A DNA stretch of 64,000 nucleotides from Granulicella aggregans (GCF_025685565.1 NZ_JAGSYE010000001.1:1922001-1986000), one strand, 5' to 3'; counted from the first letter of the stretch, positions 48,383-57,043 are shown. A program made the numbers and translations. The notes: generated by a model not told the origin, from the sequence alone.

Positions 48383-49387
48383 TCATCGCGCCCACGCCAG
48401 ACCATCCGCATTTTTGCCCGCTTGAATAAGGCCTGTGACCGCCCATGTACCAAGATCGATTGCCGCGACCTTGCTGCCGCATGAGACATAAGCGACTTTG
48501 CCATCGGGCCGTATGAGTATCTCGGTAGGGGTGTCAGGCACGTCAATCGTGCGCACTACTTTCGAAGATTGCAGGTCAACAACAGCGACCTGATGCGTAG
48601 TCCGCAAAGCCACAAGCAGCCATCGTCCGTCCTGTGTTGGCGCTGTCCCGTAGCCGATCGCGGGCAGAGGAATCCAGCCCTCGATCTTGTTGCTTGCAGT
48701 GTCGATGACCGCAAGCTGCGGCTTTTTCTGGTCGGCGGTAAAGACCTTCTTGTCGTCGTTCGAGATCGAGATTCGCTGCGTTTCGCCGGAGATCGGAATC
48801 ACCGTAACTACCTTTTTCGCGTTAAGGTCGAGTACCGAAACAGTGCCGGGGCCGACGTTGGCGGTGTAGCCGAATCGGCCGTCATGAGACAGCGCCAGCA
48901 TGTGCGATTGCGCCTGCCCCGTAGGGATCGAGCCGATTATCTTAAGCGTATCGGGATTGACGATGCTGATGCTTTGATCGAGCTCCGTCGTGATGTAAAT
49001 CACGTTTCGGTGCTTATCGAAGACAGCGCAGTGCGGCCGCACACCGTGGCCGAAGTCGATCGTTCCCGAGACCTTGCGTTGCTTGAGGTCTACGACCGTG
49101 ACAAGCTGGCCGTCGGTCCCCGGTTTGCCTACGCCGGCGCTTCCGTAGACCGGGACAAGTGCTGTCCGACCGTCTGGAGTAGCCACCACTTCGTGGCCCG
49201 TAATGCCGCCCACATCGACGGCGAGAGTTTGCTTGCCGGACGCGGGATCGATGAAGCTGAGGTCGTGGTCGCCCTGATTTACCACCAGCAAGGTCGCGTG
49301 ATCGGTCGCTGGCCGGGTCTGCCCGGGCGGCGCGAGAGCGAGGAAGGCCGCTGCGGTGAAGGCGGCAAGACTAGGAGTTCTGTACAT
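48383..49387 (-). CDS. Exported YVTN-type beta-propeller protein
   Basis: The 334-aa protein has a signal peptide (about 5-20) and repeated YVTN-like blades of about 40 residues (LLVVNQGDHDLSFIDPASGKQ, VIYITTELDQSISIVNPDT, GYTANVGPGTVSVLDLNAKK, VAVVDLQSSKVVRTIDVPD). It is a seven-bladed propeller, probably a lactonase-like or binding scaffold. I use ATG 49387, which starts the signal peptide directly; the longer frame to 49594 has no ribosome site and runs through the divergent apbE region. It is the first gene of the minus-strand sugar locus. Confidence 0.85.
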   Translation of the reverse strand: MYRTPSLAAFTAAAFLALAPPGQTRPATDHATLLVVNQGDHDLSFIDPASGKQTLAVDVGGITGHEVVATPDGRTALVPVYGSAGVGKPGTDGQLVTVVDLKQRKVSGTIDFGHGVRPHCAVFDKHRNVIYITTELDQSISIVNPDTLKIIGSIPTGQAQSHMLALSHDGRFGYTANVGPGTVSVLDLNAKKVVTVIPISGETQRISISNDDKKVFTADQKKPQLAVIDTASNKIEGWIPLPAIGYGTAPTQDGRWLLVALRTTHQVAVVDLQSSKVVRTIDVPDTPTEILIRPDGKVAYVSCGSKVAAIDLGTWAVTGLIQAGKNADGLAWAR

Positions 49388-49475
49388 GGCGGGAAAGCAT
49401 AGCACTACGAAACAACCATAAGGAAGTGGTCTGACCATAGCGCACAAAAATTGGTTTTGAGCGTAGCCTTGAAGG

Positions 49476-50600
49476 ATGGCCAAGGCGATGCCATTGATGC
49501 TATGCATGCCCCCTCCCGGTCGCTGCGTCAGGATTTGTCTCGCCGCGATTGCACTATTTGTGGTGCAAGTTCCTCTCGGCCGTCGTGCCGGCATCGCCCA
49601 GGCACCCTCCTCTGCGACGCGGTTTCATCTCTCGCATGCGGCCATGGGCACCGAGTTCACCATCGACCTCTACGCGACCGATCAGCCGACCGCCGAGCAC
49701 GAGGCAGATCTCGCCTTCGACGAGGTCGACCGGCTGGAAGATCTCCTCAGCAACTACCGGCCCTCGAGCGAGTTATCGCGGATCAGCCGCGATGCCGGGA
49801 ACGGCCTGGTCGTCACCGATCCCGAGACCTTTCAGTTTCTCGCACGCTCACTCTTCTGGAGCCAGCGTTCCGGCGGTGCCTTCGACATCACCGTAGGTCC
49901 GCTGCTGCGCGTCTGGGGCTTCTACCAGCATGGGGGCCGAGTCCCTTCAGACGCGGAGTTAAGGTCTCTGCGGGATTCAATCGGCTCCGAGAAGATAGAG
50001 CTCGATGAGGAGAACCGCAGCGTCGTCTTCAAGAATCATCACGCGATGGATCTCGACCCTGGAAGTATCGGCAAAGGCTTCGCGGTGGACGCCGCTGTCC
50101 GCCTGCTTCGTGAAGCGGGTGTCCAGGCAGCGCTCCTCTCTGCCGGTGGAAGCACCCTCTATGCGATTGGAGCGCCGCCTGGCGAGAGCGGCTGGATCGT
50201 GAAAGTAGAAGATCCGCGTTCCACGGGCGTCACCGCGGCTACCGTCTTGCTTAGGGACACGTCGCTCTCTTCCGGAGCCTGCACGCAGAAGTTCTTTATC
50301 AAGGACGGCCATCGCTACTGCCACATCTTCAACCCTCAGACCCTGCGCCCCATGGAAGGCGTCTTGCAAAGTACCGTCATCAGCCCCAGCGCGACCGACA
50401 GCGATGCGCTCTCTACGGTCGTCTTCGTTCTTCCACCAGAGGCTTCGCGGCAGGTGCTGGCGTCGATGCCCAACACCGAAGCTCTCATCTTCCGTGGCCC
50501 CGCTCCGGTCAGCGATTGCATTGCCATAAACTGGCAGGGCCAGCCGTGTGCTCCGAAAAGTAGCTCGTTGAAATCTCCATCGCAGGAAAGAGGAAACTGA
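49476..50600 (+). CDS. apbE: FAD:protein FMN transferase (ApbE)
   Basis: The 374-aa protein has an export signal in its first 42 residues and ApbE motifs: MGTEFTIDLY at 57-66, FDITVGPLLRVWGF, DPGSIGKGFAVD at about 194-205 (Mg/FAD binding) and LSAGGSTLYAIG. ApbE transfers FMN from FAD to a Thr/Ser of exported flavoproteins and can support extracellular electron transfer. GAAGG directly precedes the ATG; later in-frame ATGs at 49488 and 49506 are possible starts. The next gene begins only 3 bases after its stop, so the two are coupled. No flavinylation substrate with the usual DxxSGA(S/T) motif is evident in this window. Confidence 0.9.
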   Translation: MAKAMPLMLCMPPPGRCVRICLAAIALFVVQVPLGRRAGIAQAPSSATRFHLSHAAMGTEFTIDLYATDQPTAEHEADLAFDEVDRLEDLLSNYRPSSELSRISRDAGNGLVVTDPETFQFLARSLFWSQRSGGAFDITVGPLLRVWGFYQHGGRVPSDAELRSLRDSIGSEKIELDEENRSVVFKNHHAMDLDPGSIGKGFAVDAAVRLLREAGVQAALLSAGGSTLYAIGAPPGESGWIVKVEDPRSTGVTAATVLLRDTSLSSGACTQKFFIKDGHRYCHIFNPQTLRPMEGVLQSTVISPSATDSDALSTVVFVLPPEASRQVLASMPNTEALIFRGPAPVSDCIAINWQGQPCAPKSSSLKSPSQERGN

Positions 50601-50603
50601 ACC

Positions 50604-51869
50604 TTGATCAGCCGCCGTCAATTTACCCAGAGTCTCTCTGCTCTTGCCGTATCTGCCTCCACCGGCGTGCTGAACGCTTCCACCGAGGCCTCGAGCTTCG
50701 AGGCAGCCGAGACTGATGCGGCCCGTCAGATCGCTCCAGCAAAAGACAGCTCCCCGTTTCGGCTCGGAATCATCGGCGCGGGCAGTCGCGGACAGGAACT
50801 CATCCGCAGTTTTCTTCGTGTGCCTGGCGTATCGGTAGCTGCCGCCGCAGATGTCTACGAGCCCCGCTTCACGCAACTCAATCGCATCTGCGGGCACGAG
50901 GTAGCAGTGCATAAGGACTACCGTGCTCTCCTCGACCGCAAGGACCTCAACGCAGTCATTGTAGCCACGCCATTGGGCCTTCATGGAGAGCACGTTGTTG
51001 CCGCGCTTTCCAGCGGTCATCACGTCTACGGCGAAAAGGTGATGGCCTACACGGTCGAGCAGGCGAACGCCATCGTGACAGCGGCAGCCGAGAGCAAGCG
51101 CGTCTATCAGATCGGCCACCAGTACCGCTATTCGCCCTGGATCCGCGCGGCCGTGCAGCGCGTCCAGCAGGGAGAGATCGGCGACGTCACCCACATTATG
51201 GGCTACTGGAACCGCAACAACGATTGGCGACGGCCCGTCCCTGACCCATCGCTCGAACATCTCATCAACTGGCGGCTCTATCATGAGTGGTCGCTCGGTC
51301 TTATCGCGGAGTTGGGTTCACACCACATGGACATCGCCAACTGGGTCTTCGGCGAATATCCCGAGGCGGCACTCGCTTCTGGCTCGATCTGCCGCTATCA
51401 CGATGGACGCGAGACCGACGACAACGTGCAGGCGATCCTCAGCTACTCGGGCGGACGCCGCTTCATCTTCACCTCCATCACCGACAATGCCAAGATGGGC
51501 GATCAACTCTGGCTCTATGGCACCAAGGGATCGCTGAACCTGACGCTTCAGGACGCGACCTTCTTCTATGAGCCGAAGAAGATCACCAGGCCGGTGGTTG
51601 CCGCAAGCGGAAAGGACGAAGGCGTTGTCACAAGTGCGTCCTACAACCCTTCGAACGAGATGCCTTATCGAGGCCCCGGCAAGCCGGTTGACGTATCCAC
51701 AGCGGAAGATCCAACGACGGCTGCGACGCGCGCCTTCATCTATTGCGTGCGCACGGGCACCTCTCCTATCGCCGATGTAAAGGTTGGGCTAGGCTCGGCA
51801 CTCGGGGTGATCCAGGCGAACGAGTCACTCCGAGTGCGGAAGGAAGTTCCGATCTCTTTGCACGGCTAA
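50604..51869 (+). CDS. Tat-exported Gfo/Idh/MocA-family oxidoreductase
   Basis: The 421-aa protein has a Tat signal MISRRQFTQS plus hydrophobic stretch, a Rossmann motif GIIGAGSRG (55-63), ATPLGLHGEH and the catalytic-region GEKVMAY with E144-K145. The mid-region has the GSHHMDIANW block. The TTG start is preceded by GAGGAAA and lies 3 bases after the apbE stop, indicating translational coupling. It is a second paralogue of the oxidoreductase at 46981, likely oxidising a sugar or glycoside in the periplasm. Whether it uses the flavin made available by ApbE is unknown. Confidence 0.88.
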   Translation: MISRRQFTQSLSALAVSASTGVLNASTEASSFEAAETDAARQIAPAKDSSPFRLGIIGAGSRGQELIRSFLRVPGVSVAAAADVYEPRFTQLNRICGHEVAVHKDYRALLDRKDLNAVIVATPLGLHGEHVVAALSSGHHVYGEKVMAYTVEQANAIVTAAAESKRVYQIGHQYRYSPWIRAAVQRVQQGEIGDVTHIMGYWNRNNDWRRPVPDPSLEHLINWRLYHEWSLGLIAELGSHHMDIANWVFGEYPEAALASGSICRYHDGRETDDNVQAILSYSGGRRFIFTSITDNAKMGDQLWLYGTKGSLNLTLQDATFFYEPKKITRPVVAASGKDEGVVTSASYNPSNEMPYRGPGKPVDVSTAEDPTTAATRAFIYCVRTGTSPIADVKVGLGSALGVIQANESLRVRKEVPISLHG

Positions 51870-51940
51870 AGCTGGCGCAGCGTTCGCCGAGAAAAAGACG
51901 GTTCATCCGGGTTGAGTCTGCTTTGGCATGAGGGGCTTCT

Positions 51941-53782
51941 TCAGGAAGCCACCTCAGTGTCCAGAAGATCAGACTCCTCTTCGAACGTGTCAGCGTCATC
52001 CACAAAGAGGCCAAGCGCCTGTCGTTCGAAGAGTCTCCTGTAGGTGCCACCTTCACGCTGTACAAGTTCATCGTGCGTTCCCTCCTCGACCACGCGTCCG
52101 CGGTCGAAGACAAGAATTCTGTCGAGCATGCGCACGGTTGACAGCCGATGCGCGATCACGATGGAGGTCCGGCCTGCCATCAGGCGCTCCATCGCTTCCT
52201 GGATCAGCGCCTCGGACTCCGAGTCGAGACTTGAGGTCGCTTCATCCAGCACCAGTACCGGAGTATTCGCCAGGAAGGCCCGCGCCAATGCCACGCGCTG
52301 CCGCTCGCCTCCAGAGAGCTTTACACCGCGCTCCCCTACCTGAGTGTGATATCCCTTGGGCTGACGCTCTATGAACTCATGCGCATTGGCCAGCCGGGCT
52401 GCGTGCTCGATCTCTTCCATCGCAGCATCCGGCCTTGCATAGGCGATATTCTCCGCAAGCGTGCGATGAAACAGGATCGGTTCCTGCGGCACCAGCGCCA
52501 GTTGCTCACGCAGCGAGGCCTGCGTCACCTGTGAGGTGTCCTGTCCGTCAATGACGATCTTTCCGCTACCCACGTCATACAGTCTGTGCAGCAGCTTTAC
52601 GAAGGTGGTCTTGCCTGACCCTGAATGACCTACCAGGCCAACGCGTTCGCCCGGACGGATGCGCAGGGAGAACGCGTTGAAGAGCGCCTCGACCTGCCCT
52701 GCGTAACAGAAGGTCACGTGGTCATAGACAATCTCGCCACCTTTCACACGGATCGGCCTTGCGTCGGCGCGATCGGAGACACCGAGCGGCTGGGAGTGGA
52801 AGTGAACCATCTCCTCCATCTCATTGGCCGAGCGCTGCAGGTTACGCACGTGCTGTCCCACGTCACGCAGGTAGCCGTGCACGATGAAGTAGCTTGTAAG
52901 CACAAACGTCATGTCGCCTGCGGTGGCGCGACCCTGCCACCACAACCATACGGTGTAGACGAGCACCAGGGTGCGCAAGCCCTGCAACAGAAACATCTGC
53001 AGACTGCCGTTAGCAGTTGCCTTTACCCAGGTTCGCGATGTGCGGTTGTTCCACTTGCTGAGGATCTTCGTCAGCCTACGGTCTTCGCGGCCTTCTGCAC
53101 CGAATGACTTGACCACCGCGTTGCAAGAGATCGCATCTGCGATCGCCGCGCCGATTCGGGTGTCCTGCGCATTGGACAGCCGCGCCGCAGGAGCGACGTA
53201 GAAGAGCGACAGGGAAACCGAGATCGCGATATACGCCACAGCACCCACCGCCACGATGAGACCCATCCCCGGCCAGCGCAGACCGAGCAGCAGCGAAGCG
53301 CCCACCAGCACGAGCAGGGCAGGCAACATCTCGAGCAGCAGGATGTCGTCCATCGTGTCTACCGCCCACATGCCACGCGTGATCCGCCGCACGATCGCGC
53401 CTGCGAAGTTGTTCGCGTGCCAGTCGGTAGAGAACCGCTGCACCCGCCAGAAGGAATCACCCGCAAACCGGAACATCAGCCGCAGTGTCAGTCGAATGAT
53501 TCCCATCATTCCGGCGTAGCGCAAAGCTGTCATCGCCGCGCCTAAGACCGCCATCATCACAATGGCGCGCAGAGCTTCATGCAGCGCGAAAGTACGTGTT
53601 GCCGAGTGAATTGCGATTGCATCCACGAGTCTGCCCGAATACACCGGCATCAGCAGGTCGGATACTGTGGCCGAGATCATGCACAGCGAAACCCATACAA
53701 CCAGCAGCTTTTCACGCCGCCAGTGACGGAATAGGAAGGCGAGGACTTCGCGCATTGCGCCTTTGCTTGAACGTTCGTTCAT
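51941..53782 (-). CDS. ABC transporter, fused permease and ATPase (exporter type)
   Basis: The 613-aa half-transporter has about six membrane helices in residues 1-310 and an ATPase domain with Walker A GHSGSGKT (385-392), signature LSGGERQ (489-495), Walker B VLVLDEA (509-515) and an IAHRLS H-loop. It is an MsbA/McjD-like homodimeric exporter of lipid, peptide or drug. Its partner substrate is not evident. It stands on the minus strand downstream of a TonB receptor, with a 22-codon ORF with a strong ribosome site in between. The Shine-Dalgarno of this gene itself is weak. Confidence 0.93.
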   Translation of the reverse strand: MNERSSKGAMREVLAFLFRHWRREKLLVVWVSLCMISATVSDLLMPVYSGRLVDAIAIHSATRTFALHEALRAIVMMAVLGAAMTALRYAGMMGIIRLTLRLMFRFAGDSFWRVQRFSTDWHANNFAGAIVRRITRGMWAVDTMDDILLLEMLPALLVLVGASLLLGLRWPGMGLIVAVGAVAYIAISVSLSLFYVAPAARLSNAQDTRIGAAIADAISCNAVVKSFGAEGREDRRLTKILSKWNNRTSRTWVKATANGSLQMFLLQGLRTLVLVYTVWLWWQGRATAGDMTFVLTSYFIVHGYLRDVGQHVRNLQRSANEMEEMVHFHSQPLGVSDRADARPIRVKGGEIVYDHVTFCYAGQVEALFNAFSLRIRPGERVGLVGHSGSGKTTFVKLLHRLYDVGSGKIVIDGQDTSQVTQASLREQLALVPQEPILFHRTLAENIAYARPDAAMEEIEHAARLANAHEFIERQPKGYHTQVGERGVKLSGGERQRVALARAFLANTPVLVLDEATSSLDSESEALIQEAMERLMAGRTSIVIAHRLSTVRMLDRILVFDRGRVVEEGTHDELVQREGGTYRRLFERQALGLFVDDADTFEEESDLLDTEVAS

Positions 53783-53913
53783 GGATGACTCGCTTAAAAC
53801 CAGAGGTCGAGGACAAGGTGTCCTAAGACCGATGCAGGTTGAGTGTGGGAAAGGCGAGCCAAATGGGCTGCCATCAAACCGCGCTGAGTTTCAGATTGGA
53901 TGGAAGAAGTAGC

Positions 53914-53982
53914 TTAGCTGCGCGAGACGGGAAGGAACGCAGCCAAAGCTTTGGGGTCGCCGGGCATATGGAATGTCTTCAT
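53914..53982 (-). CDS. Possible 22-codon small protein upstream of the ABC exporter
   Basis: Reading minus, ATG at 53982 opens a 22-codon ORF (starts MKTFHMPGDPKALAAF, stop TAA at 53914-53916). AAGGAAGGAACC lies immediately upstream with ideal spacing, a better ribosome site than that of the ABC gene. It could be a leader peptide, an exported peptide or a chance ORF. There is no similarity that I recognise. Confidence 0.4.
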   Translation of the reverse strand: MKTFHMPGDPKALAAFLPVSRS

Positions 53983-54067
53983 GGTTCCTTCCTTTCGTCG
54001 AAATCGATAGCGATAGCTTACCAAAGTTCTAAGATCGCCACAGCTTTTTCGTCTCGAAAAAAGAGAA

Positions 54068-54096
54068 GCCAGCCGGAGGTCTTGAGTCCGGCTGGC
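54068..54096 (-). terminator. Rho-independent terminator of the TonB receptor gene
   Basis: A perfect 10-bp stem GCCAGCCGGA/TCCGGCTGGC surrounds a 9-base loop 15 bases after the receptor stop codon. Read on the minus strand, a T-rich TTCTCTTTTTTC tract follows. This is a convincing intrinsic terminator. Confidence 0.85.
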
Positions 54097-54110
54097 GTGT
54101 TCAGCGGCGA

Positions 54111-56393
54111 CTAGAAGTGAAACCTGTAACGCAGCTCCGCGTAGAGCTGGCGCGGATCGTTGTAGTGGAAGCCGCCGAAGGTAAGGCTGCTGTCGAGCAG
54201 GACGCGACGGTTGGCCACGTTCAATGCGCTTACCGAGGTGGTGATGTTCTCGCCGAAGCTCTTGCCCACGGCGAGGTCGAAGGTGGTGTGCTGGGGCAGG
54301 TAGGCACCCAGGTACGGTGAGCCTTCGTCGCCCTGGGTTCCGTTTGAGAATCCGGAGCCGTAGTTGACGTTGGTGGAGGCGGTGATCCGCAGAGGCAGGG
54401 TGGCATTGAAGCCGACGTTGAGCGTGTTGCGCTGGTCGTGATCGACGGCGGAGTATTCGAAGCCGGCGTCGCAGGCTGGATCGCCGATGGGTGTGCAGAT
54501 CAGGCCGCCGGTGATGTTGCCGCGCTGCTCGGCGATCTGGTTGGAGTAGGCGAGATGGGCCTGTCCGAACTTCCAGAGCCGCGGGCTGCGCAGGGTCAGC
54601 TCCCAGGCGCGGACGAGAGCACCGTCGACCGTGATAGGGAAGTAGATGCTCGATTCCCCGATGTTGGAGTGGTCGAGGAAGTTGTTGATGCGGGTCTTGA
54701 AGGTGTCGGCGTCGAGCAGCCAGCCTTTATAGGGAATCTGGACGCCGAACTGGTGCTCTTCGTCGCGTTCGCCGTGCAGAGGGGCGAAGCCGGTGTTGTT
54801 TTGGTTGGCATATGTTACGACCGGGCCGCTGGCGGTGAGCAGGGGTGGGGGCTGGTAGAAGCGACCGTAGAAGCCGCGGAAGACCCAGTTTAGCTTCGGA
54901 ATGCGGACGGCTGCGCCGAAGCGCGGGTCGGTCTCGTTCTCGGTGAACTGACCTTGAAAGTGGGTCTGGCGCAGGCCAGCGATCAGGGTGAGCCAGGAGG
55001 TCGCCTTGAAGTTGTCGGAGAGATACTCCTCGATGACGCCGCCGGATGCGGAGTCCGTCTGAGAGACGGGCGCGTTTCCGCTGCCGTCGTTGAAGATCGC
55101 TCCGAAGAGGTAGTTGTCGTGCTGGCCGAAGCTGTAGAACCCTGCTTCGAGCGTGTTGCGTGCGATGACGGTGGTGATGGAGCCGTCGCCGCCGGCGTAG
55201 GTCGAGGAGCGCTTGTCGGTAGTGACGACCGGCGTGTCGGTCATGGGCGACTCATAGTCCGCCTTGTTGTAGTGGAAGAAGGGCGAGACGCGCAGGACGG
55301 TGGAAGGATTGAAGGTGTGCAGGTAGGAGAATGCTGCGAGGCCGTCGGTCTCATGCTGGCCGTCGCGCAGGCCGCTGGAGTTGTACAGGCCGTTCTCGAA
55401 GCTGTTGGGGTTGGGATCGTAAGGAATCTGGAAGTAGTCCTGACGGAGTTGGGTGACGAGTCGGAACTGGTCCGACTGCGTGCGGTTGTAGATGAAGGAG
55501 GCGAAGCCGCCGTAGCCGTTGGCCGCATCGTGAAGGACCTGGCCGACCGGTGGGGCGAGGCCGTAGTTGCTGCGGTTGCCATTCAGGCTGGCGTAGTAGG
55601 CGAACTTCTCGGTGTGGTCGCCGAAGTTGATCTGGTCGTTGGTCTGGTAGAAGTTTCCCGCGCTGACGACGAGTTCGGCCTGACGGTCGCGCTCGAAGCC
55701 GGTCCTCGGCACCACGTTGAAGACGCCGTAGGTGCGGTCGCCGGTGTCGGCGGTGTAGCTGCCGCGCTGGACCTCGATATAGTCGATGTCCTTGGGGTCG
55801 ATCTGCGCGCCGACGTTGCTGGCGATGTTGGTGTTGGGGATCTCGACGCCGTCTATCTGCCAGGCGACCTGGTGGCCACCGTGCATGTGGAGCATGTCGT
55901 GGGTCATGTAGGCGCCGGGAACGTAGTCGGTGATGATGGCCATGCTGTTAGTGTGGTCGGCACCGGGAGTGAGCGCGACGGCTTCGCGATCGACCAGAGT
56001 GGTGGGCGTTGCGGTGTCGATGTTGGCGGCGGTGGTCTCGGTGGTGACGGTCTGCTTGACCGTGCCGACGGCGAGTTCGAAGTGCAGGATGGGCGAAGTT
56101 CCAGAGGCGAGCGCGATGCTCTGGCTCTGGGTCTCGAAGCCCTGGTCTGAGACGGTAATGATGTAGTCGCCAAGCGAAAGTGCGGGCACGGAGAACTCAC
56201 CCTCGGAGTTGCTGGTGGCCTTCTGGGTGAAGTCTGAGGTGGCCGACTTTATCGTGATGGTGGCACCGGAGATGGGACGGTGCTGGGGGTCATGGACCAC
56301 GCCGTGGATCTGGCCGAAGACGTTGGCTCGGGCGTGGATGGGTGCTAGTGCCAGGAAAAAGAGGAAGAGCAGATATTGTGCGGAGTTGCGCAT
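54111..56393 (-). CDS. TonB-dependent outer-membrane receptor with plug domain
   Basis: The 760-aa protein has a signal peptide (6-23), a carboxypeptidase-regulatory beta-sandwich (about 26-95), a classical plug with HMHGGHQVAWQIDGVEIPNT at 169-188 and RGSYTADTGDRTYGVFNVV, and a barrel ending YRFHF. It differs from the Oar-like proteins in size and plug. ATG 56393 has GAGGGA upstream, so I use it instead of the frame from 56453. A small Cys/His/Met-rich exported protein gene lies 231 bases upstream on the same strand, which suggests metal or metallophore uptake, but the ligand cannot be read from sequence. Confidence 0.9.
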   Translation of the reverse strand: MRNSAQYLLFLFFLALAPIHARANVFGQIHGVVHDPQHRPISGATITIKSATSDFTQKATSNSEGEFSVPALSLGDYIITVSDQGFETQSQSIALASGTSPILHFELAVGTVKQTVTTETTAANIDTATPTTLVDREAVALTPGADHTNSMAIITDYVPGAYMTHDMLHMHGGHQVAWQIDGVEIPNTNIASNVGAQIDPKDIDYIEVQRGSYTADTGDRTYGVFNVVPRTGFERDRQAELVVSAGNFYQTNDQINFGDHTEKFAYYASLNGNRSNYGLAPPVGQVLHDAANGYGGFASFIYNRTQSDQFRLVTQLRQDYFQIPYDPNPNSFENGLYNSSGLRDGQHETDGLAAFSYLHTFNPSTVLRVSPFFHYNKADYESPMTDTPVVTTDKRSSTYAGGDGSITTVIARNTLEAGFYSFGQHDNYLFGAIFNDGSGNAPVSQTDSASGGVIEEYLSDNFKATSWLTLIAGLRQTHFQGQFTENETDPRFGAAVRIPKLNWVFRGFYGRFYQPPPLLTASGPVVTYANQNNTGFAPLHGERDEEHQFGVQIPYKGWLLDADTFKTRINNFLDHSNIGESSIYFPITVDGALVRAWELTLRSPRLWKFGQAHLAYSNQIAEQRGNITGGLICTPIGDPACDAGFEYSAVDHDQRNTLNVGFNATLPLRITASTNVNYGSGFSNGTQGDEGSPYLGAYLPQHTTFDLAVGKSFGENITTSVSALNVANRRVLLDSSLTFGGFHYNDPRQLYAELRYRFHF

Positions 56394-56470
56394 AGGTGTT
56401 CCCTCGTCGTGAAGTTGACGGAGTTTGTTCGCGCTTGAGGCTGCGAGATGCACATATTTGAAGACTGGCT

Positions 56471-56502
56471 TGTCCTAAGACTGTCCTGTCCTAAGACTGT
56501 CC
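56471..56502. repeat. Perfect tandem 16-bp repeat
   Basis: TGTCCTAAGACTGTCC occurs twice without gap at 56471-56486 and 56487-56502, upstream of the TonB receptor. It may be a tandem operator or a slippage product. Confidence 0.7.
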
Positions 56503-56519
56503 CGGAGACCGGTGGCCGT

Positions 56520-56552
56520 CCCACTCATCGCGATAAAGCTGCGATGAGTGGG
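56520..56552. repeat. 12-bp-stem hairpin, REP-like
   Basis: CCCACTCATCGC (56520-56531) and GCGATGAGTGGG (56541-56552) form a perfect 12-bp stem around GATAAAGCT. From memory, similar CCCA...GCGAT...GGGGCAC hairpins recur in acidobacterial intergenic regions; copy number was not checked. It lies between the small metal-like protein and the receptor gene. Confidence 0.6.
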
Positions 56553-56624
56553 GCACGGAGCTGAGGAACGGCCCAGAGTCTTGAGGTGACGAATCCTATG
56601 GGGGGCAGGCCAGAGCCAGTGGAA

Positions 56625-57020
56625 TCAGGAGAGCGAGATTGCCGGAGGGCCGCGTTTCTGGCGGGAGCGGTCAGAGGAGATGCGGCGCTTTGATTCCGTC
56701 TGCGGGGTGACGGCGGGATGCGCGACGACGCCCGCGAAGACGGCCTGCGCCGTGGCGAGCGACCAGTCGGGATGCGATGTCGACGGAACGGACTTTGCGC
56801 CGTAAGGGCAGCGCTCGGAGATGCTGGGTGCGTTGAAGCCGGGGCGGTTGGAGGAGGACGCGCCGCTCATGTCCATGTCGGCGAGCATGCAGTGATGCTT
56901 GCCATCGCGGCGGCAGCATGCGGGACGGCTGAGATCGTCACCCATCGAGAGCGCGAAGAGCGGCGTAACCGTGGGAAGGCCCACGAGGATCGCGATCAGG
57001 ATGGCGAGTAGACGTCGCAC
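56625..57020 (-). CDS. Small Cys/His-rich exported protein
   Basis: The 131-aa protein has a signal peptide (MRRLLAILIAILVGLPTVTPLFA) and then a Cys/His/Met cluster: ACCRRDGKHHCM at 34-45 (C35, C36, H42, H43, C44, M45) followed by DMDM. The tail is basic and low-complexity. The cluster suggests binding of copper, zinc or another soft metal, but no named domain is recognised. It lies upstream of the TonB receptor gene on the same strand and may be part of its operon. The next gene upstream on that strand is motB. Confidence 0.6.
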   Translation of the reverse strand: MRRLLAILIAILVGLPTVTPLFALSMGDDLSRPACCRRDGKHHCMLADMDMSGASSSNRPGFNAPSISERCPYGAKSVPSTSHPDWSLATAQAVFAGVVAHPAVTPQTESKRRISSDRSRQKRGPPAISLS

Positions 57021-57043
57021 GAGTCGATTGTAGCAACGCGGAC

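Larger units (their letters stand above)
53783..54110. other. Intergenic region between ABC transporter and TonB receptor
   Basis: It holds a small minus-strand ORF (53914-53982) and, at its right end, a strong terminator hairpin for the TonB receptor (54068-54096). Nothing else was recognised. Confidence 0.5.

Noticed and set aside
48301..48546. N-terminal extension of the Gfo/Idh/MocA gene
   Set aside because: It overlaps the propeller gene and would hide the Tat signal; ATG 48300 has a strong ribosome site.
49388..49594. N-terminal extension of the beta-propeller gene
   Set aside because: It extends into the divergent apbE gene, lacks a ribosome site and would bury the signal peptide.
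54954..56150. Long open frame (398 codons) antisense to the TonB receptor
   Set aside because: Valine/glycine/glutamate-rich composition typical of reverse-frame reading through a GC-rich barrel gene; no motif.
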